This document shows, one piece after another, positions 22,689 to 34,709 of a DNA stretch of 64,000 nucleotides. This stretch comes from Dendrobium chrysotoxum (Eukaryota > Streptophyta > Magnoliopsida > Asparagales > Orchidaceae). The notes under the pieces were generated by a model. The model was not told the DNA's origin. It made no database searches and was given only the letters and a program-made list of their open reading frames with translations. The stretch is from contig CM034304.1 in the NCBI GenBank assembly GCA_019925795.1, positions 3,907,471-3,971,470 of the forward strand, read 5' to 3'. Numbering within the stretch: position 1 is the first letter of the stretch; every line of letters begins with the position of its first letter. The position numbers were made by a program, and so were the translations under genes.

Positions 22689-23666
22689 TTAGATCGAAAC
22701 AACGAGATCGTATGATGGGGTAAAAAAATTACCAGCACAGAGGAGCATTACTGGGAGATCGTTTGAGGGGGTAGGAATAAGCCCATCACCGAGGATCGAA
22801 ACGAGGAGATCATGTGATGGGGTAGGAATATGCCTATCAAAGACGATTGAAACTAAAAGATCGTATGATGGGGTTGGAATATGCCCATCATAATGGATCA
22901 AAACAGGGAGATCGTATGTTGGGGTAGAAATATACCCATCACAAAGGATCGAAGCAAGGAGATTGTATGATGGGGTAGGAATATGCCCATCGCAGAGGAT
23001 CAAAACTGGAAGATCATATGAAGGGGTAATTATATGCCCATCACAAAGGATCGAAACTAGGAGATCATATGAGGGGGTATGAATATGCCCATCGAAGGTG
23101 ATCAAAATTGGGAGATCATGTGATGGGGTAGGAATATGCCCATCACAAAGGATCAACACTAGAAGATCATATGATGGGGTAGAAATATGCCCATCACAGA
23201 CGATTAAAACTAAGAGATTATTTGATGGGGTGGGAATATACCCTTCATATAGGATCGAAACTAGAAGATCGTATGATGGGGTATGATTATGCCCATCACA
23301 GAGGAATAAAAATGGGATATCATATGATGCGGAAGAAATATGCCCATCACAGAGGACCGAAACTAGAAGTTCATATGATGGACTATGAATATGCCCATCA
23401 TAGAGGATCAAAACTTGGAGATGATGTGATGGGGTAGGAATATGGCCATCACAAAGGATCAAAATTGGGAGATCGTATGATGGGGTAGGAATATGCCTAT
23501 CATAGAGGATCATTATTAGGAGATTATATGATGGGATAAGAATATTCCCATCATAGAGGATCAAAATTAGGAGATTGTATGATGGGGTAGGAATATTCCA
23601 ATCACAGATGATAAAAATTGGGAGATCGTATGATAGGATATGAGTATGCCCATCAAAGAGAATCAA
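22689..23666 (-). other. Longest open frame through the minisatellite (325 codons)
   Basis: Nineteen consecutive 17-residue repeats with consensus near ILYDGHIPTPSYDLPVL run through array II without a stop. The repeat unit is 51 bp, so frame is kept as long as no indel or stop occurs. I see no upstream promoter, leader, signal peptide or non-repeat N- or C-terminus, and similar but shorter frames occur throughout all three arrays (for example 55289-55990, 59417-60076, 49472-50086). The parsimonious reading is a by-product of a stop-free consensus, not a gene. It would deserve attention only if transcripts or frame-preserving selection were shown. Confidence 0.3.
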
Positions 23667-26020
23667 AACTAGGAGTTCGTATAATGGGGTCGGAATATAC
23701 CCATCACAGATGATTTAACCTAAGACATCATATGATGGGGTAGGAATATACCCATCACAGAGCATCAAAATTAGAAGATCATATGATGGGGTGGCAATAT
23801 TCCCAATATAGAGAATCGAGATTAGGATATCTTATGATGGGGTAGGAATATTACCATCATAGAGGATCTAAACTGGAAGATTGTATGAAAGTTTAGAAAT
23901 ATGCCCACCACTCTGGATCGAAACAAGGAGATTATTAGATGGGTCAAGAATTTACTCATCTCAAAGGATCGAAACTAGGAGATCCTATGATGGGTTGGAA
24001 AATGCCCATCACAGAGGAATAAAAAAGGGAGATAGAATAATGGGGTAGGAATATGCCCATCACAAAGGATCAAAACTAGGAGATCATATAATGGGGATGG
24101 AATATGCCCATGATAGAGGATCTAAACTAGGAGATCGTACGATGGGGTATGAATATGCCCATGAAAGAGGATCGAAACTTGGAGATCTTATTATGCAGTA
24201 GAAATAAGACCATCATAGCGGATCGAAACTAAGAGATTATATGATGGTGTAGGAATGTGCCCATCACCGAGGATCAAAACTGGGAGATCATATGATGGGG
24301 TAGGAATATGCCCATAATAGAGGATCAAGATTGGAAGATCATATGATGTGGTAGGAATATGTCCATCACAGAGGATCGAATCAAGGAGATTTTATGATGG
24401 GGAAGGAATATACCCATCATATAGGATCAAAACTTGGAGATCATATGATGGGGTAGGAATATGCCCATCGTAGGGGATCGAAACTAAGAGATCATATATT
24501 AGGATAAAAATATGCCCATCACAGAGGACCAAAACTAGGTGATTACATGATGTGGTAGGAGTATACCCATCATAGAGGATCAAAATTAGGAGATCATATG
24601 ATGGAGTGGGAATATGCCCATCAAAGAGGATCAAAACTAGGTGATCGTATGATGGGTAGGATTATACCCATCACAAAGGATCTAAATTGGAAGATCATAG
24701 GATGGGGTAGGAATATGCCCATCACAGAGAATCAAAACTGGGAGATCATATGACTTGGTAGGAATATGCATATCACAAAGGAACAAAAAATGCGAGATCA
24801 TATAATGGGGTAGGAATATGCCTATCACAGAGGATCGAAACTAGGAAAACATTTGATGGGGTAGGAATATGCCTATCATTGTTGATCAAAAAAGGAGATC
24901 TTATGATGGGGTAGGAATATGACGATCACAGAGTATTGAAACTAGGAGATAATATAATAGGGTAGGAATTTGCCTATCACAGAGGATTGAGACTAGGAGA
25001 TTATGTGATGGGGTAGGAATATGCCCATCACAGAGGATCTAAACTGGGAGATCATGTAATAGAGTAGAAATATGCCCATTACAAAGGATCAAGACTAGAA
25101 GATCACATGATGGGGTAGGAATATGCCCATCATAGAGGATAAAAACTGGGACAACGTATGATGGGGTAGGAATATTCCGATCATAGAGGATCAAAATTTG
25201 GAGATCGGATGATGGGGTAGGAATATGCCCATCACAGAGAAAAAAAATTGTGAGATCATATGTTGGGCTAGGAATATGCCCATCATTGAGGAGTGAAACC
25301 AAGAGATCATTTGATGGTGTAGGAATATTCCAATCACAGAGGGTTAAAACTAGAAGATCTTTTGATGGGGTAGGAAAATGCCCATCACAGGGGATCAAAA
25401 CTAGGAGATGGTATGATGGGGTAGGAATATGCTAATCAAAGAGGATCAAAACTAGGAGATCGTATGATGGGGTAGGAATATGCATATCACAAAGGATCCA
25501 AACTTACAGATCATATGATGGGGTAGGAATATGCCCATCATAGAGCATCAAAATGATGATCGTATGATGGGGTAGAAATATACCGGCCATAGAGGATCGA
25601 AGCTAAGAGGTTGTATGAAGGGGTTAGAATATGACCATCACAAAGGATAGAATAAGGTGATTATTTGATGGGTTTGGAATTTGCCCATCATAGAGGATCA
25701 AAACTAGAAGATCGTATGATGGGGTAGGAATATGCCCATCACAGAGGATCAAAATTGGGAGATCGTATGATAGGATATGAATATCACCATCATAGAGGAT
25801 CAAAACAGGGAGATCGTATGATGGGGTAGGAATATACCCATCACAAAGAAATGAAATTGGGAGATCATATGATGGGGTGGGAAAATACCCATCACAGAGG
25901 ATCAAAAATTGGAAGATCTAATGATGGGGTAGGAATATTCTCATAACTGAGGATTGGAACTGGGAGATCGTATGATGGGATAGGAATATACCCAGCATAA
26001 AGGATCAAAACTGGAAGATC

Positions 26021-28660
26021 ATATAAAGGGATAGGAATGTTCCCATCACTGGGGATCAAAACTAGCAGATCGTATGATGGGCGAGGCATATGCCCATCAT
26101 AAAGTATTGAAACTAGGAGATCGTGTGATGGGGTAGGAATATGCCCATCACAGAGGATCGAGACTAGGAGATCGTATGATGGGGTAGGAATATGCCCATC
26201 ACTGAGGATCAAAATTAGGAGATCGCATGATGGATAGAAAAATTCCCATTATAGAAGATCAAGATTGGATGATCATATGATGGGGTACGAGTATACCCAT
26301 CACTTAGGATCAATGCTGGGAGATCGCATGATGGGGTAGGAATATGCCAATCATAGAGGATCAAAACTAGGAGATCATGTGATGGGGTAGAAATATGCCC
26401 ATCATAGAGGATCAAGACTGGATGATTAATAATGGGGTAGGAATATGACCATTATGGAGGATTGAAGCTGGGAGATCGCATGATTGGGTAGGAATATGCC
26501 CATCGTAGAGGATCAAAACTGTGAGACCGCATGATGCGGTAGTAATATGCCCATCATAAATTAATAAAATTGGGAGATGGTATGATGGGGTAAAAATATG
26601 ACCATCACAAAGGAACGAAACTAGAAGATCCTTTGATGGGGTCGGAATATGCCCATCATAGAGGATGGAAACTAGGAGATCGTATGATGGGGTAAGAACA
26701 TGCCCATCGTAGAGGATCAAAACTAGGAGATCATATGATGGGGTAGGAATACGCACATCAAAGAGGATCAAATTGGGAGATTGTATGATGGGATAATAAT
26801 ATGCCCATCAAAAATGATCCAAACTAGTAGATAATATGATGCGGTAGGAATATGGCCATAAGAGAGGATCAAAATTGGGGGATCATATGATTGGGTTAAA
26901 ATATTCCTATCATTGAGGATCAAAATTGGGAGATCATATGATGGAGTAAGAATATGCCCATCATAGAAGATCGATACAGGGAGATCGTACGATGGGGTAG
27001 GAATATGCCCATCATAGAGAATTAAAACTAGGAGGTCAGTTGATGGGGTAGGAATATGCATATCATAGAGGATCAAATCTAGGAGATCATATGATGGGGT
27101 AGGAATATGCCCTCCATAGAGGATCAAAATTGGAAGATCATATGATGGGGTAGGAATATGCCCATAAAAGAGGATCATAACTAGGAGGTCATATGATGGG
27201 GTAGCAGTATGCCCATCACAAATGATCCAAAGTAGCAAATCATATGATGGGGTAGGAATATGGCCATCATAGAGGATGAAAACTAGGAGATCATATGATG
27301 GGATAAGAATATGCCTATCATAGAGGATCGAAATTGGGAGATCATATGATGGGCAAGAATATGCCCATCATAGAAGATCAAAATAGGGAGATCATCTGAT
27401 GGGGTAGGAAAATGCCCATCATAGAGGATTAAAACTAGGAGATCATATAATTGGTAGGAATATGCCCATCATAATGTATCGAAACTAAGAGATCGTATGA
27501 TATGGAAGGAATATACCCATCATAGAGGATCAAAACAAGGAGATCATATGATTAGACAGGAATATGCCCATCACAGAGGATTGAATTTGGGAGATCATAT
27601 GATTGGGTGGAATATGCCCACTGAAGAGGATCAAAATTAGGAGATCCTATGATAGGGTATGAATTTGCCCATCACAAAGGATCCAAACTAGTAGATCATA
27701 CGATGGTGTAAGAATATGCCCATCACAAAAGTTCAAAACTGAGAGATCACATGATGGGGTGGAATTTGACCATCACATAGGACCAAATTGGGAGATCATA
27801 TAATGGGGTAGGAATATGCCAATCATAGAGGATCAAAATAAGGATAATATATGATGGGGTAGGAATATGCCCATCACAGAGGATCAAAGCTAGGAGATCG
27901 TATGATGGGGTAGGAATATGCTTATCATAGAGTATTGAAACTAGTATATCATATCATGGGATAAAAATATACCCAGCACTGAGGATCGAGACTATGAGAT
28001 CGTATAATGGGTAAGGAATATGCCCATCATAGAGGATTAAAACTTGAAGACCATGTGATATGGTAGAAATATGCCCATCACAAAGGATGGACACCAGAAG
28101 ATCATATAATGGGGTAGGAATATGCCCATCTTAGAGGATCAAAACTCGAAGATCATGTGATGGGATAATAATATGCCAAACATAAAGGATTAAAATTGGG
28201 AGATCATACGAAGGGGTAGGATACATCACAAAGGATCAAACTGGGAGATAGTATGATGGGGTGGTAAAAATCCCATCACAAAGGATCAAAAATGGGAGAT
28301 CTAACGATGTGGTAGGAATATGCCCATCATAGAGGATTGGAACTGGGAGATTATATTATGGGACAGTAATATGCCCATCACAATGGATCAAAACTAGAAG
28401 ATCATATGAAGGGGTAGGAATATTCCCATCACTGAGGATCGAAACTAGGAGATCGTATGATGGGCTAGGAATATGCCCATCACAAAGTATTAAAACTAGG
28501 AGATCGTGTGATGGGGTAGGAATATGCCCATCACGGAGGATCAAGACTAGGAGATCGTATGATGGCGTAGGGATATGCCCAACATCGAGGATCAAAATTA
28601 AGAGATCACGTGATGGGTAGAAAACTTCCCATCATAGAGGATCAAGATTGGATGATCATA
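26021..28660. repeat. Higher-order repeat in array II, 2383-bp interval
   Basis: Two independent variant markers recur with the same spacing. A unit with ATATAAAGGG/ATATGAAGGG followed by CCCATCACTG lies at 26021 and 28404. AAGATTGGATGATCATATGA lies at 26261 and 28644. Both intervals are 2383 bp, about 46-47 units. The order of variant units between the markers also corresponds. Confidence 0.75.
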
Positions 28661-28728
28661 TGATTGGGTAGGAGTATGCTCATCACTAAGGATCGAAGCT
28701 GGGAGATCGTATACTGGGGTAGGAATAT

Positions 28729-29012
28729 GTGAATCATAGAGGATCAAAACTGGGAGATCATGTGATGTGCTAGAAATATGCCCATCATAGAGGATCATGA
28801 CTGACAGATCATATAATGGGGTAGGAATATGACGATCATAGTGGAGAAAACTAGGAGATTGAATGGGGGGGTAGGAATATGTGAATCATAGAGGATCAAA
28901 ACTGGGAGATCATGTGATGTGCTAGAAATATGCCCATCATAGAGGATCATGACTGACAGATCATATAATGGGGTAGGAATATGACGATCATAGTGGAGAA
29001 AACTAGGAGATT
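28729..29012. repeat. 142-bp near-identical tandem duplication inside array II
   Basis: 28729-28870 and 28871-29012 read the same by eye, including the unusual GATTGAATGGGGGGG and CATGACTGACAGATC variants. Surrounding units differ from one another by several substitutions, so this is a recent local duplication of slightly under three units. Confidence 0.9.
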
Positions 29013-32000
29013 GAATGGGGGGGTAGGAATATGCCCATCACAGAGTATCTAAACTATGAGATCACGTGATGGGATAGTAATATGCCCGTCATAGAGGAAT
29101 AAAATTGGGAGATAGTATGATGGGGTGGGAATATCCCCAGCATAGAGAATTGAAAGTAGGAGATCGTATGATGGGGTTGGAACGTGCCCACCACAGAGGA
29201 TCAAAAGTGGGAGATCATGTGATAGGGTAAGTATATGCCCATTAAAGAGGTTCAAAACTGGGAGATCGATGATGGAGTAGTAATATGCCCTTCACAAATG
29301 GTCCAAGCTAGTAGATTATATGATGGGGTTGGAATATGGCTATCATAGAGGATCAAAAGTGGGAGATCATATGATAGGGTAAGAACATGCCCATTAAAGA
29401 GGTTCAAAACTGGGAAATCGTATGATGGAGTAGTAATATGCCCATCACAAATGATCCAAGCTAGCAGATTATATGATGGAGTAGGAATATGGCTATCACA
29501 GAGGATCAAAATTGGGAGATTATATGATGTGGTAGGAATATGCCTATCATAGACGATCAAGATTGGGAGATCATGTGATGGGGTATAAATATGCCCATCA
29601 TAGAAGATCAAAACTAGGAGATCGTATGATGGGGTAGGAATATGCCCATCATAGAGGATTAAAACTAGGAGATCGTATGATGGGGTAGGAACATGCCCAT
29701 CTTAGAGGATCAAAACTAAGAGATCATATGATGGGGCAGGAATATGCCCATCATAGAAGATCAAAACTATAGGATCGTTTGATGGGGTTGGAATATACCC
29801 ATTAAAAAGGATCAAAGATGAGAGATTGTATGATGTGGTAGTAATCTGACCATCACAAATAATCCAAACTAGCAGATGATATGATGGGGTAGTAATATGG
29901 CCATCACAGCGGATCAAAACTAGGAGATCACATGATGGAGTAGGAATATACATATCATAGAGGATCAAAATTTGGAGAACATCTGATGGGGTAGGAATAT
30001 ACCCATCACAAGATCAAAACTGGGAGATCGTATGATGGAGTAGGAATATGCCCATTATAGAGGATTAAAACTAGGAGATCATATGATGGGGTAAGAATAT
30101 GCAGATCATAGAAGATTGAAACTAAGAGATCATATGATGGGGGAGGAATATACCTATCACAAAGGATTATATTTGGGAGATCATAAGGTGGAGTTGGAAT
30201 ATGGCCATCAAAGAGGATCAAAACTTGGAGATCCTATGATGGGGTAGGAATATGCCCATTATAAAGGATCCAAACTGGTAGATCATATGATGGGGTAGGA
30301 ATATGCCCATCACAAAGGATCAAAACTTGGAGATCATTTGATGGGGTAGAATTTTCCCATCACAGAAAAATAAAAATGGGAGATTGTATAATGGGGTAGT
30401 AATATGCCCATCTTAAAGGATCAAAATTAGGATAATATTAGATTGGATAGGAAAATTCCCATCACAAAGGATCAAAGCTAGGAGATTGTATGATGGGGAA
30501 GGAATATGCTTATCATAGAGTTTTGAAACTGGAAGATTATATGATGGGGTAGGAATATACTCATCTCATAGGGTCGTGACTAGGAGATCGTATAATGGGG
30601 TAGGAATATACCCATCATAGAGGATTAAAACATCGAGATTGTGTGACGGGGTATAAATATGGCCATCACAATGGATCAACATTGGAAGATCATATGATGG
30701 GGTGGGAATATGCCCAACACAGAGGATCAAAGTTGAGAGATCGTATGAAGGGGTAGGAATATACCCAATATAAAGGATCAAAATTGGGAGATCGTATGAT
30801 GGGATTGGATTATGTCTATTATAAAGTAATAAAACTGGGAGGTACCATGATGGGTGAGGAATATACTAATCTCAGAGCATCAAAACTAGGAGATCATTTG
30901 ATGGTGAAGGAATATGCCCATTATAGTGGATCAAAACTATAAGATCATATAATGGGGTAGTAATATGCCCATAGTAGGGAAAAAAAATTGGGAGATCGTA
31001 TGATTAGGTAAGAATATGCCCATCAAAGAGGATCAAAACTGGGAGATTATATGATGGGGTAGGAATATGCCCATCACAAAGGATCCAAACATGTAGATCA
31101 TATGATGTGGTAGGAATATGCCCATCATAGAGGATAAAATCTGGGAGAGAATATGATAGGGTAGGATTATACCCATCACTGAGGATCAAAACTAGGATAT
31201 CATATAATGGGGTAGGACTATGCCCATCACAAATGATCAAAACTATGAGGTTATTTGATGGGGTTGGAATAATCCCATTACAGGGATTAAAACTAGGAGA
31301 TCGTATTACGGGGAAGGTTTATGCCCATCACAGAGGAGTAAAATTAGGAGATCATTTGATGGGCTAGGAATATGCCCGTCAAAGAGGATAAAAACTAGGA
31401 GATCACATGATGGGGTAATAAGATGCCCATTGCAAAGGATCCAAACTGGCAAATCTTATGATGGGGTAGGAATATGCCCATTACAAGGCATTAAAATTGG
31501 GAGATCATTTGATAGGATAGGAATATACCCATTATAGAGGATCAAAATTAAGAGATTGTATGATGGGGTAGGAATATACCCATAATAAAGGATCAAAACT
31601 GGGAGATCATATGATGGGGTGGAAAAATGCCCACCAGCATTGCAGATCGACTTGCAGATCTTATGATGGGGTATAAATAGGCCCATCACAGAGGATTAAA
31701 ACTGAGAGATCGTATGATGGGGTAGGAATATGCCCATCACAGAGGATCAAAAATGGAAGATTATATAAAGGGGTAGGAATATGCCCATCACTGAGGATCG
31801 AAACTAATAGATTTTATGATGGGGTAGAAATATGCCCATCACAGAGGATCAAAATTAGGCGATCATATGATTATTTAGGAATATGCATCTTATAGAGTAT
31901 CAAAATTAGGAGATCATATGATGGGGCAGGATTATGCCCATCATAGAGGATCGAGACTAGGAAATCATATTATGGGTAAAAATACACCCATCACAAAGGG

Positions 32001-33045
32001 TCAAAACCAGGACGTTATGTGATGGGGTAGAAAAATACCCATCACAGAGGATAAAGACTTGAAGATCATATGATGGGTAGGAATATGCCTATCATAGAGT
32101 ATCAAAACTGGGGGATCATATGTTGGAGTAGGAATATACCCATCACAGAGGATCAAAACTGGGAGATTGCATGATGGGGTAGTAATATGCCCATCACAGA
32201 GGAATAAAATTTGGGGATCATATGATGGGGAAGGAAAATTCCCATAACAAAGGATCAATACTAGGAGATCCTTTAATGGTGTAGGAATATGTCCATCATA
32301 AAGGATCAAACTAGGAGATCATCAGATGGGCTAGGAATTTGCCCATTATAGAGGATCAAAACTGGGAGATCATATAATGGAGTAGAAATATGCCCGTGAA
32401 ACATAATCAAAATTGGGAGATCGTATGATGAGGTAGGAATATGCCCATCATAAATAATCTAAATTGGTATATCATATGATGGGGTAGAAATATGTCCATC
32501 ACAGAGGATCAAAATTTGGGGATTATATGATAGGGTAGGAATATACCCTTCACAGATCAAAACTAGGAGATTTCATGATGGGGTAGTAATATGCCCATTA
32601 TAGAGGAATAAAACTGGGAGATCGTATGTTAGGGAAAGAATATGCCCATCACAGAGGATCAAAATTGGGAGATCGTAGATTGGATAGGAATATACCTATT
32701 AGAAAGAATTGAATCTGGGTGATCGCATAATGGGGTAGGAATATGTCCATCACCAAGGAATAAAATAAGGAGATCTTATGATGGGGTAGGAATATGCCCA
32801 TCATAGAGGATCGAACCTAAGAGATCATTTGATTATCTAGGAATATGTGCATCATAGAGGATCAAAATTAAGAGTTTATTTAATGAGCTAGGAATTTTCC
32901 CATAATAAATAATCCAAACTGGCATATCATATGATTGTGTAGGAATATGTCCATCATAGAGGATCAAAATTGGGGTATCAGATGATGGGGTGTGAATTAC
33001 CCATCATAAAGGATCAAAACTAGGAGATTGCATGATGGGGTAGTA

Positions 33046-33050
33046 ATATG
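33046..33050. repeat. Left target-site duplication of the copia element
   Basis: ATATG immediately before the LTR start TGAAAGTTTG. The same five bases follow the right LTR at 42890-42894. Five-bp duplications are normal for Ty1/copia integrase. Confidence 0.93.
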
Positions 33051-34695
33051 TGAAAGTTTGTTAGGGATGCTAAGCCCTTATGAACTAGTCCTTAGGCTAA
33101 CAAAAAGGGGTGATGAATTGGTTATTTTAAAATTTTGTTAACCACAAGAATAATCTTTTTATAATTTACAGCAAAAATGAATAAACACAATAATAAAAAG
33201 ATCAATCAAAGATTTCACCCAAGCAGATATCAACAAAAAAATAAATGCAGAAGATAATTAGAAAGAACACACCAGATTTTATAGTGGTTTGGTCAACTTG
33301 ACCGACGTCCACTCCCCGGAGCCTCCCCTCCAGGTATTGCACTAAATACTAAGTGACTCTCCCTCTGCTCCCACAGCAAGGTGGAGAAGCCTATATAAAA
33401 CTCCTTTCCACCAAATCGGTGAGGCAGAGAACCTGAACTCCTTTCGCTTCTTCCTGAAGCAGGTAGAGAACTTGGACTCCTTTCGCTTCAACCTGAAGTA
33501 GGCAGAGAACTTGGATCTTCTTGCCGATGATCCTTCCACAGAGACACCAATAATGCAAGAGATGATGACCAAAGAAGATGAGTTAAATTCTTTCTTAGAG
33601 CAACCTCTCTCTCTCTCTCTCAAGGTTCTCGCAGGCAAGAAAGGTGGCAAAAGATCTTAATGATTGAATGGAAAAGATCTTAAAAAAGAGGACTCAAAAA
33701 TTTCCCTAAATCTCAACTGGTCGTCAAAGATCGTCCAGGATGATCAATAGATCGTCCTGTATGATCAATGCAAAATCTCTTATATCAGCTTGGATGATCT
33801 GGTTTCTCTATATCATTAGATGACAAAATTTGTTCAGATCATCCGGTACAATCTTGTAATCATCCTAGATGATGAGTTCAACTCGATAAAATCATCTTGC
33901 ACATTTCTTGGATCATCCTGCATAAGCATGTTATATGATTAAAAATGACTTGATCGTCCGGAATGATATTTCTATCATCTGGGATGATATTTCTATCGTC
34001 CGGGGTGATTAGTTCAAAATTGGGAATATCATCCAGCACATTTCTCGATCATCCAGGTGAAGTGCTCTGGATGGTCATAATATTATATGTATTAACCTGG
34101 ATGATATTATGATCATCCGGGATGATATGATCGTATCAATCAAAAATTTATTATTTTCCTTAATCACTAGACTAATTTAGGCATGATTGTGAAGGATCAT
34201 CCAGGATGATATACGTATCATCAGGGACGATCAGACCAGATCTCTAAAAAAAAAACTTGCCTAACTTAATCTGGCGGCTGAGAATTTCTGATTTGAGCCT
34301 ATCATCCTGTACGATGGGTATATCGTCCGGGATGATCTGGTTAATCAAATTGACTTAACATGGTCACCCTAGTTAGGGTTTCTATTTTCATTGGATTGTT
34401 CAGGATGATATGAATATCGTCTAGGATGATATGAACAAAATTTAGAAATAGAAACTCTAACACACTAAAACTCTCCCCCTGAGTGTGTGTATGCAAGGTT
34501 ACTTAGCTAGCGGATCAATTACATAACATTTGACTCAAGAAAGAAAAAAATTATATTTAAACACACGCGGACCCTATCTTGAGTTAGCTTGAATTATACT
34601 TGATCTTTTATGCCTGAAATGTTAGCCAATCAAGATAGAACATAGAAATGTTTGTTATCATCAAAATTATAACCCTTAAATCTAGATTTGTAACA
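33051..34695 (-). repeat. 3' LTR of the copia element (left copy)
   Basis: 1645 bp. On the minus strand it starts TGTTACAAATC and ends AACTTTCA. It contains a cluster of palindromic ATCATCC/GGATGAT-type motifs (about 33720-34440), a CT microsatellite (about 33603-33622), two to three CTCTGCCT-type 39-bp repeats (about 33428-33518), and a TATATAGG box on the minus strand at about 33391-33400. Confidence 0.93.
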
Positions 34696-34709
34696 ATATC
34701 CCCCTTTTT
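34696..34709 (-). other. Polypurine tract of the copia element
   Basis: On the minus strand AAAAAGGGGGATAT directly precedes the 3' LTR start TGTTACAAATC. A second purine phrase CCAAAGGGGGAG lies upstream (near 34895-34905 on plus coordinates), recalling the multiple PPT copies described for Sireviruses. Confidence 0.88.

Larger units (their letters stand above)
21134..22691 (+). mobile_element. Sirevirus-like copia 3' LTR (insertion A)
   Basis: This begins TGTTGCAAC after a polypurine tract and ends near CACGAACTTTTA, where the 51-bp array resumes; the expected CA terminus has decayed to TA. Its order matches the two LTRs of the element at 33-43 kb read on the minus strand: palindromic motif cluster (21460-21800), about 40-bp CTCTGCC repeats (22080-22285), a GGCTTCTCCGCCTTACTGTG phrase, GTGGACGCC, then AATTCACCCCCTCTTGGTTA and CGAACTTT. 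Sequence identity is partial, so the LTRs are related subfamilies, not copies of one element. No partner 5' LTR, PBS or gag-pol was found to the left. Confidence 0.8.
22692..33050. repeat. 51-bp minisatellite array II
   Basis: About 200 units of the same 51-bp repeat as array I, in the same orientation. The first units (22692-22760) retain several CpG-containing forms (GATCGAAAC, GATCGTATG). The array is interrupted at 33050 by the copia element and continues at 42890. One minus-strand frame stays open for 19 units at 22689-23666. Array units with GATCCAAACT..AGATCAT and GCATAAAA-type variants are shared with arrays I and III, which supports a common origin. Confidence 0.97.
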
